This document shows, piece after piece, positions 8,430 to 16,491 of a stretch of 64,000 bases of DNA. The stretch spans positions 248,001 through 312,000 of the forward strand of contig NZ_AZQN01000003.1 in assembly GCF_000566685.1 (NCBI RefSeq), given 5' to 3'. Source of the stretch: Dyadobacter tibetensis Y620-1. GTDB taxonomy: Bacteria > Bacteroidota > Bacteroidia > Cytophagales > Spirosomataceae. Position 1 is the stretch's first letter. The number at the start of each line of letters is the position of its first letter. The translations under genes and the position numbers were made by a program. The notes under the pieces are model-generated. The model ran no database searches, had not been told where the DNA came from, and saw nothing but the letters and a program-made list of their open reading frames with translations.

Positions 8430-9239
8430 TTATTTCATTATACCATACCAGCTATTATAGTTAACAAAAGAAGAATAAAAATTCGTTTCATTTTCGAAAA
8501 ATCCATAGACGGTAGATCCCGAACCGGTCATGGAAGCATAGAGGGCTCCCGCTTCATAAAGTTGAGCTTTGATCTGGGCAATAGTGGGGTGCTTCCGGGC
8601 CAAGGGGGCCTCAAAATCGTTGATTACCTGGTCTTTCCATTCCTGAATCGGGGTTTTTAAAATATCCCTTAAGTCGCAGGCAGGACGCCGGGGACGAATG
8701 CCCGCATAGGCTTCAGCCGTACTGATATGGATTCCTGGATTGATCACCGCAATCCACCGTCCTTTCAGGGACAAATCCATCGGTTCAAATTCATCACCCT
8801 TGTGAAAGCTAAAAACAGGCTTATTTTTTACGAAAAATGCACAGTCACTTCCCAATTGTCTGGCATACTGGATGAGTGCTTCTTCGGAGAGGTTTAGTTG
8901 CTCCAGCTTATTAAGTGCCTTCAAGGTAAAGGTTGCATCTGCTGAGCCACCGCCCAGGCCCGCACCGATGGGTATGGCTTTAAGTAAATGCAAATCTATA
9001 GGAGGGAGATTGTAGTCGGCTCTAAGCAGATGATAGGCACGAATACATAAATTGTCCATAACATTTCCCGGTACTTCCATTCCAGAAATGGTACAGGTCA
9101 GACGCTCTGAAGGAGCAATCTCCAAAGCGTCAGTCCAGTCGATCGGGTAGAAACAGGATTCAACGTTATGGTATCCATCACTTCTTTTCTGGGTGATATG
9201 AAGGCCAATATTAATTTTGGCGTTGGGGAAAACCACCAT
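8430..9239 (-). CDS. ispE: 4-diphosphocytidyl-2-C-methyl-D-erythritol kinase
   Basis: GHMP-family kinase of the MEP isoprenoid pathway, 269 aa. It phosphorylates CDP-methylerythritol with ATP. I place the start at ATG 9239 because the protein then opens with VVFPNAKINIGLHI, the normal IspE N-terminus. The longer frame to 9302 would run into the preceding peptidase gene. The phosphate-binding loop PIGAGLGGGSADAT is complete, and the C-terminal MTGSGSTVYG glycine motif is present. It lies 44 bases downstream of the M28 peptidase on the same strand. Confidence 0.95.
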   Translation of the reverse strand: MVVFPNAKINIGLHITQKRSDGYHNVESCFYPIDWTDALEIAPSERLTCTISGMEVPGNVMDNLCIRAYHLLRADYNLPPIDLHLLKAIPIGAGLGGGSADATFTLKALNKLEQLNLSEEALIQYARQLGSDCAFFVKNKPVFSFHKGDEFEPMDLSLKGRWIAVINPGIHISTAEAYAGIRPRRPACDLRDILKTPIQEWKDQVINDFEAPLARKHPTIAQIKAQLYEAGALYASMTGSGSTVYGFFENETNFYSSFVNYNSWYGIMK

Positions 9240-9283
9240 GGTATGCTTGTCAAGATTTTTTATTGTGATCGAACAGGCGGGGT

Positions 9284-10747
9284 TTATTGGGCCCATCTCC
9301 ATTCCTGGCCTATTATTAGCTCCTGTTTGAGCCCTTGTCCAATTAAGAATTCCTTGGTCTTGGTGTCAGATAATTTTTTTACCGGTATCCGAGGGGCTGT
9401 AGACAGGGCATACAAGTACATGGCGGCAACCCGTACCGTATTTTTAAGCTCCGCTTCATTGACCAGTTCCATATCGTCGCAGTCGGCATGGTAACAATCC
9501 AGTACCGATTTTTCCAAATGTCCGGATAGCCCTGCTATGGGAACACCTTCTAGCATAAAGGGTTGATGGTCACTGTGTAAGCCTGCCCGATTCGACGTCT
9601 CATTCTTATATTCAGGATATACCTTGGTGATGGCCTGGCCAATGGGTTCAAAAAAGGCAGACATTTCATTCCTCCCAAAAATATTGATTCCCTTGGGATT
9701 ATTGGTCATATCCAGGTTCATCATATAGCTCACCTTTTCTATTTCTCCGGACTTCTTCAGCTCATTGACAAAGTGCTTAGATCCAAGTAGTCCTTGTTCT
9801 TCACCCATAAATAGCACAAATTGGATGGTTCTTTCTGGCCTGATTTTCAATTTACGGAAGGTTCTTGCAATATCCATGACGGCAAAGGACCCTATACCAT
9901 TATCAATGGCTCCAGTTGACAGATCCCAGGAATCCAGGTGCCCACCTATGATAATTTTCTCGTCCGATTTTCCCTTAATAGTCGCTATGACATTTCGTGC
10001 CTTGATGGGTTTGGAAAGGTTATGCATTTCTATCTGGGCTTCCAGGGGCCCTTCTTCTTTAATCCATTCCCGTAGCTCGATCCCACTGTTGCTGGAAATA
10101 TTGACAGCTGGTATAGAAATAATGGCTCCCGTAACCGAGGCCGTGCCAGTAAGTAAAATATTGCCTGGTGCTCCATTGACCATAATAATTCCTTCAGCGC
10201 CATATTTGATAGCCAGGGCAGTTTTCTCTGATCGATGAAGATTTTTCTTTCCACTAACGCCAACGAGTCCTATATTGGCCAGGGCTATTTTGCCTTTTAA
10301 CTTGTGCTTGGCCGCCTCGAAGTCCTCTTCCAGTCCATTGCCCACATCAACAATTTCCCCTTGTAAACTCGCATCTACCGGTGAATGTGCTAAGGAAACA
10401 ACTGGAATATCACGGAAATTATCGCTACTACTCGGAGCAATACTCAAGGTTACGGTATCGCGCATCCAGGAATCTACCGTAAAAGGTTGATAAATTACAT
10501 CGGTAAATCCGTATGATTTTAATAATTTAAATGCAAAGTCTTCGGCACGCTGACCATTAGGACTGCCAGTGAGGCGGTGTCCTATGGTACCGGTAGCTTC
10601 TGCCAGAGTCTGGTAGGCCCGACTATGTTTATCTACTTCAGAATCAATTTTCTGAAAATGCCGTTCCCATTTTTTATCTCCACCTTTAAATGCTGTAAAT
10701 GCCAAGAATACACCTCCAGCCAAAACAACCAGTAACTTTTTTCTCAT
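9284..10747 (-). CDS. Exported M28 family metallopeptidase with PA domain
   Basis: 487 aa with an N-terminal hydrophobic signal (residues 4-20, LLVVLAGGVFLAF). A protease-associated insert lies around residues 115-230. The M28 di-zinc catalytic core follows: His270 in GGHLDSW, bridging Asp282 in GAIDNG, Glu316-Glu317 in GEEQG, Asp346 in NLDMTN and His394 in HSDHQPF. The ligand set looks complete, so an active aminopeptidase or carboxypeptidase acting in the periplasm or outside the cell is expected. Substrate specificity cannot be read. It is transcribed with ispE; the upstream region is shared with divergent xylB. Confidence 0.9.
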   Translation of the reverse strand: MRKKLLVVLAGGVFLAFTAFKGGDKKWERHFQKIDSEVDKHSRAYQTLAEATGTIGHRLTGSPNGQRAEDFAFKLLKSYGFTDVIYQPFTVDSWMRDTVTLSIAPSSSDNFRDIPVVSLAHSPVDASLQGEIVDVGNGLEEDFEAAKHKLKGKIALANIGLVGVSGKKNLHRSEKTALAIKYGAEGIIMVNGAPGNILLTGTASVTGAIISIPAVNISSNSGIELREWIKEEGPLEAQIEMHNLSKPIKARNVIATIKGKSDEKIIIGGHLDSWDLSTGAIDNGIGSFAVMDIARTFRKLKIRPERTIQFVLFMGEEQGLLGSKHFVNELKKSGEIEKVSYMMNLDMTNNPKGINIFGRNEMSAFFEPIGQAITKVYPEYKNETSNRAGLHSDHQPFMLEGVPIAGLSGHLEKSVLDCYHADCDDMELVNEAELKNTVRVAAMYLYALSTAPRIPVKKLSDTKTKEFLIGQGLKQELIIGQEWRWAQ

Positions 10748-11118
10748 AATTGCGCCTTAACAACGATTAGTACCTTCCAAAATCCGAACTTAGTAAAAGA
10801 AATTTATCCCCGAAGGAATATGCAAAATAAAGTTAACATATTTTAGACGCTAAAAAGGTATCATTGGTTCGAAGAATTCAATTTATGATTTTGCAAATAT
10901 TGAAAAAATGGAATTGATTCGCCTTTCCTGAAGCCAACACGGCTTTCTCTTTGGAATTGTTGAATTTTTCCAGAAACAGAAACCAATCAGATTGCCTGCG
11001 TGTTATTTTAAGTGTTAAAATAACACTTAAAAAGCTGCGCTAGTCTGCAAAAATTTCGTCAACTTTGTAAGACCTTGTATTAATCTAGTTCTATCTATAG
11101 TATTTCACAATTTTTAAT
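10748..11118. other. Divergent intergenic region between M28 peptidase and xylB
   Basis: 371 bases without a credible gene. It contains the interlocking palindromes at 11000-11032 and a near-consensus -7 box CAACTTTG at 11060-11067 facing xylB. That would place the palindromes just upstream of the -33 position. The rest (10750-10990) is AT-rich with nothing recognisable, and should include the promoter of the leftward peptidase gene. Confidence 0.5.
11000..11032. promoter_or_regulatory. Two interlocking perfect palindromes, probable xylB operator
   Basis: GTGTTATTTTAA (11000-11011) is repeated inverted as TTAAAATAACAC (11015-11026) around GTG. TTTTAAGTGTTA (11006-11017) is repeated inverted as TAACACTTAAAA (11021-11032) around AAA. 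The two 27-bp palindromes share 21 bases and are offset by 6. They lie about 90-120 bases before the xylB ATG. This is a typical operator position for a sugar regulator; alternatively the RNA could switch between two hairpins. The regulator is not encoded nearby. Confidence 0.65.
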
Positions 11119-12597
11119 ATGTATTTTCTCGGATTTGATTTAGGCAGTTCCTCAGTGAAAGCATGTTTGATGCATGCCGATACCGGCCAAGCAGTTGCGA
11201 CGGCTTTTTTCCCAGAAAAAGAAATGCCTATTGCGGCTCCCCAGACCGGTTTTGCTGAGCAGCAACCTGAGGCATGGTGGGAAAATGCCTGTCTGGCATC
11301 GCAGGAAGTGATTCGTAAGTCGGGAGTAAAGGCCAATAAAATAGGGGCCATCGGAATTTCTTATCAAATGCATGGCCTGGTGGTGGTAGATAAGGATTTA
11401 AATGTTTTACGGCCTTCTATTATTTGGTGCGATAGTCGTGCAGTAGAAACAGGTAATGAAGCCATGGAGGCTCTGGGTGCAGACTTTGTATTGCCCAGAC
11501 TCCTGAATTCTCCAGGAAATTTTACTGCCTCCAAACTAGGCTGGGTGAAGCGGAATGAGCCGGGAATCTATGCACAGGTACATCGGTTTATGTTGCCTGG
11601 CGATTATCTGGCGGCTCGCATGACTGGGGAGGTAGTTACTACTCCGTCCGGATTATCAGAAGGAATCTTTTGGGATTTTGTAAAGCAACAGCCTGCTGAT
11701 TTTCTGATGGAGTATTTTGGGTTTTCCAGTGAGCTACTTCCTACCATATTACCGACCTTTTCTGAGCAAGGCCGCCTTACCGAATCGGCTGCCAAGTCTA
11801 TGGGACTGTCGGCAGGGATACCCATTACCTATCGGGCTGGAGATCAGCCCAATAATGCCTTTTCCTTAAATGTGCTTGAACCCGGGGAAGTAGCTGCCAC
11901 AGCCGGAACCTCGGGTGTTGTATATGGCGTAAGCGATCAGATAAAATTTGACCCTAAATCACGGGTAAATACTTTTCTTCATGTAAACCCTATTTCAGAG
12001 GCAGCTCGCTATGGGGTATTATTATGTGTTAACGGGACGGGTAGTCTTAACGGCTGGCTTCGCAATACCCTGTTGCAGGGCGGTATCTCCTATCCGGCCA
12101 TGAACGAAGTTGCGGCTCAAGCTCCGGTTGGCAGCGATGGACTACTTTGTTTACCCTTTGGGAATGGAGCCGAGCGGATGTTAGAAAATCAGGATCCGGG
12201 AGCACAGTTTAAGGGATTACAGTTTAGCCGGCATACCATGGCTCACTGGACACGTGCGGCTCAGGAAGGCATTGTCTTTGCCTTGTATTACGGAATGGAG
12301 ATTATGGAAACCGTGGGTGTATCCCTGAAGAATATTCGTGCCGGCGAGGCCAATATGTTCTTAAGTCCCTTATTCAGAGAAACATTTGCCAATGTATCGG
12401 GTGCCACTGTTGAGCTTTATAATACGGATGGTGCGCAAGGAGCCGCCCGGGCGGCGGGCTTTGGACTTGGTTACTACAAAAATAGAGCGGAAGCCTTCGT
12501 TGGCCTCGCCGCTCTGAAGACGATTGAGCCTGATATGGTTCAGGTGGAGGCAACCCAACAGGCTTACCAAAACTGGAAGCGGGCCCTTTTGGATTAA
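11119..12597 (+). CDS. xylB: Xylulokinase (FGGY family carbohydrate kinase)
   Basis: 492 aa FGGY kinase. It opens with FLGFDLGSSSVKA (Asp8, phosphate loop), has QMHGLV at about 83-88, and carries the probable catalytic base Asp242 in AGDQPNNAF, followed by ATAGTSGVVYG. This pattern is typical of XylB, which phosphorylates D-xylulose for the pentose phosphate pathway. No xylA or xylose transporter is in view, so the exact ketose rests on family resemblance. It is a single-gene unit: a palindromic operator candidate lies upstream and a terminator hairpin downstream. Confidence 0.9.
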   Translation: MYFLGFDLGSSSVKACLMHADTGQAVATAFFPEKEMPIAAPQTGFAEQQPEAWWENACLASQEVIRKSGVKANKIGAIGISYQMHGLVVVDKDLNVLRPSIIWCDSRAVETGNEAMEALGADFVLPRLLNSPGNFTASKLGWVKRNEPGIYAQVHRFMLPGDYLAARMTGEVVTTPSGLSEGIFWDFVKQQPADFLMEYFGFSSELLPTILPTFSEQGRLTESAAKSMGLSAGIPITYRAGDQPNNAFSLNVLEPGEVAATAGTSGVVYGVSDQIKFDPKSRVNTFLHVNPISEAARYGVLLCVNGTGSLNGWLRNTLLQGGISYPAMNEVAAQAPVGSDGLLCLPFGNGAERMLENQDPGAQFKGLQFSRHTMAHWTRAAQEGIVFALYYGMEIMETVGVSLKNIRAGEANMFLSPLFRETFANVSGATVELYNTDGAQGAARAAGFGLGYYKNRAEAFVGLAALKTIEPDMVQVEATQQAYQNWKRALLD

Positions 12598-12604
12598 AGG
12601 ATAG

Positions 12605-12640
12605 ATAAGGGAAACGGGTTATCAGCCTCGTTTCCCTTAT
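12605..12640. terminator. Bidirectional terminator between xylB and ssb
   Basis: ATAAGGGAAACG (12605-12616) pairs perfectly with CGTTTCCCTTAT (12629-12640) around a 12-base loop. It sits between the convergent xylB and ssb genes and could serve both. Confidence 0.65.
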
Positions 12641-12650
12641 CCAACGGCCT

Positions 12651-12980
12651 TCATTCCTGTGCCGCCGCCACAACTTCCTCTACTTTGTTGACCACTATCT
12701 CCGTAATTTTTACGGTAATCTGGTCCTTGTTCTGATATTCCCGGTATCGGATTTGTCCTTCTATAGAAAGGTGTTTGCCCACTTCAAATAACTCATTGCA
12801 GCGTTCCGCCATCTTGCGGTAGGCAACAATATGATGCCAGGTCGAGTGCTTAGTTACTTCTTTATCCTTACTAGTATAAATCTCCTGGGTAGCCAATGAA
12901 AAATTGGCAACCTTACCAGTGCTGAGGTCCTTGAAAACAATTTCTTTCCCCGTATACCCGATTAATTTGACCGTGTTCAT
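12651..12980 (-). CDS. ssb: Short single-stranded DNA-binding protein
   Basis: 109 aa SSB, essentially one OB-fold: MNTVKLIGYTGKEI at the start, WHHIVAYRKMAERC in the middle and LSIEGQIRYREYQNKD for strand 4. It binds single-stranded DNA in replication and repair. The protein ends shortly after the OB-fold and lacks both the disordered linker and the acidic DDDIPF-type tip that recruits partner proteins in standard SSB. It may therefore be an accessory paralogue rather than the main replicative SSB. The ATG at 12980 gives the normal N-terminus. Confidence 0.92.
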   Translation of the reverse strand: MNTVKLIGYTGKEIVFKDLSTGKVANFSLATQEIYTSKDKEVTKHSTWHHIVAYRKMAERCNELFEVGKHLSIEGQIRYREYQNKDQITVKITEIVVNKVEEVVAAAQE

Positions 12981-13071
12981 GATCGTATATGTTTAAGATG
13001 GAATAATTGCGCCATGATATTCAGTGGCTAACGATACAAAGTTGGGCGATTGGTTGCACTCGATTCGGTTT

Positions 13072-13114
13072 TTAAGCATTTACAGTCATCTATAAACATT
13101 TGTAAGCATTTGCA
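13072..13114. repeat. Three helically phased copies of TAARCATTTRYA near ssb
   Basis: TAAGCATTTACA (13072-13083), TAAACATTTGTA (13093-13104) and TAAGCATTTGCA (13103-13114) start 21 and 10 bases apart, so all face the same side of the helix. They lie between divergent ssb and the small zinc-ribbon-like gene. A regulator-binding array is a possibility; AT-rich chance similarity is the alternative. Confidence 0.35.
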
Positions 13115-13202
13115 AATGGTTAATGCTCCACATAAAAAGAATAGGGAGAATGTTTATATTGCAAAATAATATGATGTGTTTTTCCAAATAAAAGTAGGAG
13201 AG

Positions 13203-13559
13203 ATGAGTCAATGCCTGGAGTGTGGAAAGCCTTTGATGGGTAGGGTGGATAAGAAGTTTTGTTCGGATATGTGCCGTAATAGCTTTAATAACCGACTTAA
13301 CTCGGATGCCCATAACCTTATGCGCAATATGAACAACCAGCTACGAAAAAACCGACGAATCCTCGAAGAAGCCTGCCCTGAGGACAAAGCTACCCTACCC
13401 AAAACGATATTGCTTTCGAAGGGCTTCGACTTCAACCTGATGACCCATTTGAGAACTACTCAGAAAGGTTCGGTTTACCATTTTGTATATGATTATGGCT
13501 ATCTGGCTTTGGAAAATGACTTCTATTTGGTGGTGCGGGATAAAAGATTAGAAAAATAG
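13203..13559 (+). CDS. Small protein with N-terminal four-cysteine zinc motif
   Basis: 118 aa from ATG 13203, which has an AGGAGAG-like sequence just upstream; the longer frame to 13176 is unlikely. Residues 4-30 show CLECGKPL followed by KKFCSDMCRNSFNNR, a C-x2-C/C-x3-C arrangement that should hold one zinc. The middle is rich in Asn and Arg (NSDAHNLMRNMNNQLRKNRRIL). The C-terminal half, with YHFVYDYGYL, looks like a small beta-rich fold. I recognise it only as a conserved type of small Bacteroidota protein. Nucleic-acid binding is an inference from the zinc motif and basic helix. Confidence 0.75.
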   Translation: MSQCLECGKPLMGRVDKKFCSDMCRNSFNNRLNSDAHNLMRNMNNQLRKNRRILEEACPEDKATLPKTILLSKGFDFNLMTHLRTTQKGSVYHFVYDYGYLALENDFYLVVRDKRLEK

Positions 13560-13593
13560 GGTAATTTTACGACTCAATACAAACTTCTTAGTG

Positions 13594-14484
13594 ATGAAAA
13601 AAGTTAATCTAAGCGATTCGGGACCTAAGGTTTCTGAAGCGATTTATGGTTTTTGGAGATGGACAGATGAGGGGGCAGAAACCACCAATAAGATAGAAAA
13701 AACAGTTAATCTCTGTTTGGAACTGGGTGTAAACACCTTCGATCATGCAGACATTTATGGCGATTTTACGGTAGAGACTCATTTCGGAAAACTCATTCAG
13801 AAGAAAGCGGTAAACCGGCAGGATTTGGTGTTATTCAGTAAATGTGGAATACGTAAATCTGACTCTGGTCGCTTTCATTATTACGATACCTCCGCCGAGC
13901 ATATACGAAATAGTGTAGAGGGTTCCCTAAAACGTCTCAATACCGACTATCTAGATATTTTTCTTTTACAACAAAGCGATTTTCTGGCCGATCCGGAGGA
14001 GACGGCAGGGGCACTGTCTGAAATCGTAAAATCGGGAAAGGCAAGGCATATTGGTGTTACCAATTTTTCGGTGTTCCAACATCAGCTTTTGGCATCCTAC
14101 CTACGACTCCCCATAGTAACCAACCATATTGAGCTTAACTTAATGAATACCTCTGCCATCGATGATGGGCGCATCGATTTTATAAAGCAGAGTTTTAGCA
14201 AACCCCTGGCCTGGGCTCCATTGGCCGGAGGGAAGATCCTAAATGGAACGGAAGAGAGAACTGTACTTCTGCGTTCAAAACTCGAACAGTTGGGCGAGAA
14301 ATACAATGCGAATAGTGAGCAAATGGCCGTTGCCTGGCTGATGAAATTGGGTACTTTACCCATTATAGGTTCTATGTCTGAAAATAGAATCAGAAATGCT
14401 GCCAGTGCCTCCGAAATTCAATTGGATCATCAGGATTGGTATGAGATTTACCATTTGGCTAGGAAAAAGCCAGATCTGATTTGA
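13594..14484 (+). CDS. Aldo/keto reductase family protein, catalytic His replaced by Gln
   Basis: 296 aa TIM-barrel aldo/keto reductase of the YdhF-like group, start ATG 13594 (a GTG lies one codon before). Of the catalytic tetrad, Asp50 and Tyr55 are in FDHADIYG and Lys83 is in LFSKCG. The expected His in the usual YLDxLLLHRPD motif is Gln126 in LDIFLLQQSD (codon CAA at 13969-13971). The C-terminal nicotinamide-cofactor region is recognisable in LGTLPIIGSMSENRI. Family members reduce aldehydes and ketones with NADPH. The His-to-Gln change questions normal carbonyl reduction. The substrate is unknown. Confidence 0.88.
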   Translation: MKKVNLSDSGPKVSEAIYGFWRWTDEGAETTNKIEKTVNLCLELGVNTFDHADIYGDFTVETHFGKLIQKKAVNRQDLVLFSKCGIRKSDSGRFHYYDTSAEHIRNSVEGSLKRLNTDYLDIFLLQQSDFLADPEETAGALSEIVKSGKARHIGVTNFSVFQHQLLASYLRLPIVTNHIELNLMNTSAIDDGRIDFIKQSFSKPLAWAPLAGGKILNGTEERTVLLRSKLEQLGEKYNANSEQMAVAWLMKLGTLPIIGSMSENRIRNAASASEIQLDHQDWYEIYHLARKKPDLI

Positions 14485-14496
14485 TAGAATAGCTGG

Positions 14497-14540
14497 AAAG
14501 AGCCCTTATTTCGATTGAGAGATGAGGGCTCTTTTATTTT
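14497..14540. terminator. Terminator after the aldo/keto reductase
   Basis: AAAGAGCCCT (14497-14506) pairs with AGGGCTCTTT (14525-14534) and runs into TTATTTT. It sits between convergent genes and is a convincing intrinsic terminator for the rightward one. Confidence 0.75.
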
Positions 14541-14567
14541 CTGGACCTGGTGTAAAAGTTACTGGGA

Positions 14568-15146
14568 CTAGTCCTTAAGCTGCTTCGCGTCCAATTTTCG
14601 GATAATCTGCTTTTTGTCGAATAGCAAGCGCCATAGTGCGAAGGGTGGGTCTGAATGTGCCATGCAGGCTTTACAGATATAGTGGTCGGTAGGGACCGGG
14701 GCGTTGTAGACGATTAGAGAATCTCCCAGTGTTTGAATATTATCTTTGTCTGTAGGGTTATGGGCGGCACTGTATTGATAGGCCTTAAGCAGCTCGACTT
14801 CCTTGGGCTGAAGGGCGGGGTTGTCAGCATCAGCCGCTCCCAGCAAGGCTATTCTTACCCCATATTCTTTCTCCAAGGCGGCCAAAACGGGTATGCTGCT
14901 GAGGTCGGCGCATAGGGATTCTGTGCGATCGGGATGAGCGTTGATCTCTTTTTCTAAAGCTTTCTGCGCTATTTGCACGATTTTTTTTCCCCACTCATCT
15001 ACGGTGTAAATCAATTGCGTATTGGTGACCCGCTTGATCTGGCTGGCCTTAATTTCCCTGCTAAGTTCTTTTGTATTGTCCAGCCTCTTTGAATTACATG
15101 AGACCAACAGGAACATAAAGACGAGTGCAAGTGATAGGTTTTTCAT
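14568..15146 (-). CDS. Tll0287-like (DUF3365-type) lipoprotein
   Basis: 192 aa. A lipoprotein signal ends in FLLVSC, with lipid-modified Cys17. The remainder resembles the Tll0287-like/DUF3365 domain, a PAS-like fold found in small c-type haem proteins and sensor input domains. Near the C-terminus the family's cysteine motif appears as C158-K-A-C161-M-A-H164, so the residues are CxxCxxH rather than canonical CxxCH. If haem is attached at all, the spacing is unusual. It should be anchored on the periplasmic side of a membrane. It stands alone between convergent akr and divergent prfA. Confidence 0.72.
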   Translation of the reverse strand: MKNLSLALVFMFLLVSCNSKRLDNTKELSREIKASQIKRVTNTQLIYTVDEWGKKIVQIAQKALEKEINAHPDRTESLCADLSSIPVLAALEKEYGVRIALLGAADADNPALQPKEVELLKAYQYSAAHNPTDKDNIQTLGDSLIVYNAPVPTDHYICKACMAHSDPPFALWRLLFDKKQIIRKLDAKQLKD

Positions 15147-15302
15147 GGATGCTGGTAATATTGATTAATACAGTGCAAGTATACAAAGCAATAAAAGGAA
15201 TTCCTTAATATATCCCCTAGTAAAATGAGGAGATTTGAGGACTGTATGCCGGTGCCGATTCCGGACCTTGACCAGGCGCTGAAATAAAAAGTGAATTATA
15301 AC

Positions 15303-15310
15303 TATCTTTG
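15303..15310 (+). promoter_or_regulatory. Promoter -7 box for prfA
   Basis: TATCTTTG matches the Bacteroidota -7 consensus TAnnTTTG exactly. It lies 38 bases before ATG 15348, so transcription would begin near 15316. It falls inside the longer open frame that starts at 15291, which argues against that frame. No clear -33 TTTG was found at the usual spacing. Confidence 0.55.
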
Positions 15311-15347
15311 TTCTTCCATTAGAAGAGTATATAGAAATAAAGAGCAG

Positions 15348-16421
15348 ATGATAGATAAATTAGAGGCGATTAAAGAACGTTTTGAAGAGGTTTCGCAGCA
15401 AATCAGTCAGCCCGAAGTCGTTACCGACTCCAATCGGTACTCCAAGCTGAGTAAGGAATATAAAGATTTGGGCAAAATTGTGGAACAATACGCAGCCTAC
15501 CTCAAACTTCAAAAGGAGATTGCAGGGAATAAAGAACTGGTAGCTACAGAAAAGGATGAAGAGCTAAGGGAAATGGCTAAGGAAGAGCTGGATGAACTGC
15601 TACCAAAGCTGGAGGAGATGGAGTCAACCATAAAAGAATTGCTTATTCCTAAGGATCCTAACGACAGCCGGAATGTGATTCTAGAGATACGTGGGGGTAC
15701 AGGTGGAGATGAAGCAGCCATTTTTGCTGGTGATCTGTTTCGGATGTATCAACGCTTTTTTGAAAAAATGGGATGGCGTGCATCAGTTTTAGACTATACA
15801 GAGGGTACCAATGGAGGCTATAAGGAAATAATCTGTAAGGTAGAGGGAGAGGATGTATATGGTAAGATGAAATTTGAGTCTGGGGTTCACCGGGTTCAAC
15901 GCGTGCCTCAGACCGAGTCGCAAGGGCGGATCCACACCTCGGCTGCTTCCGTAGCAGTGCTTCCCGAAGCCGAAGAAGTGGACGTTCAGATTAACATGAA
16001 CGACGTGCGTATCGATACCTTTATGTCCTCCGGTGCAGGTGGACAGTCGGTAAATACCACCTATTCGGCAGTCCGGCTTACACATATTCCTTCGGGGTTG
16101 GTGGTGAGCTGCCAGGATGAGCGGTCCCAGCTTAAAAATAAAGATCGTGCACTCAGTGTACTGCGTTCGCGACTCTATGAAATTGAATTAAAAAAACACA
16201 ACGATGCGGTAAGTTCCCAGCGTAAGTCCATGGTAGGAAGTGGCGACCGTTCCGATAAGATAAGGACCTATAATTACCCTCAAAGCCGGATTACCGATCA
16301 CCGTATTGGGCACACCGTTTATAATCTTCCGGCGGTAATGGAAGGAGATATTGCGGACTTTATTGAAAGGCTCCGTATAGCAGAAAATGCCGAACGCATG
16401 CAGGAGGGGGAGACTGTATAG
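15348..16421 (+). CDS. prfA: Peptide chain release factor 1
   Basis: RF1, 357 aa from ATG 15348, beginning MIDKLEAIKERFEEV as expected; the GTG 19 codons earlier precedes the promoter box. It recognises UAA and UAG in the ribosomal A site and triggers peptide release. The tripeptide anticodon is PQT in RVQRVPQTESQGRIH (PxT type, RF1 rather than RF2). The catalytic GGQ is Gly231-Gly232-Gln233 in SSGAGGQSVN. All domains are present and the length is normal. Confidence 0.97.
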   Translation: MIDKLEAIKERFEEVSQQISQPEVVTDSNRYSKLSKEYKDLGKIVEQYAAYLKLQKEIAGNKELVATEKDEELREMAKEELDELLPKLEEMESTIKELLIPKDPNDSRNVILEIRGGTGGDEAAIFAGDLFRMYQRFFEKMGWRASVLDYTEGTNGGYKEIICKVEGEDVYGKMKFESGVHRVQRVPQTESQGRIHTSAASVAVLPEAEEVDVQINMNDVRIDTFMSSGAGGQSVNTTYSAVRLTHIPSGLVVSCQDERSQLKNKDRALSVLRSRLYEIELKKHNDAVSSQRKSMVGSGDRSDKIRTYNYPQSRITDHRIGHTVYNLPAVMEGDIADFIERLRIAENAERMQEGETV

Positions 16422-16422
16422 C

Positions 16423-16457
16423 AATGTATAGTCTCTCCATGTGAGAGACTATACATT
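16423..16457 (+). terminator. Perfect hairpin just after prfA
   Basis: AATGTATAGTCTCTC (16423-16437) and GAGAGACTATACATT (16443-16457) are perfect 15-bp arms around a 5-base loop, beginning two bases after the prfA stop. It is a strong 3'-end structure for prfA, though the T-run is short. Confidence 0.7.
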
Positions 16458-16491
16458 CTAGATTGTTACAAAAAATGATAATGTATTCTTC

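Noticed and set aside
9765..10238. 157-codon plus-strand frame inside the M28 peptidase
   Set aside because: Antisense to a complete, motif-bearing peptidase; no start context or family match.
15291..15347. Longer prfA start at GTG 15291
   Set aside because: A promoter -7 box lies inside it and RF1 proteins begin at the ATG 15348 equivalent.
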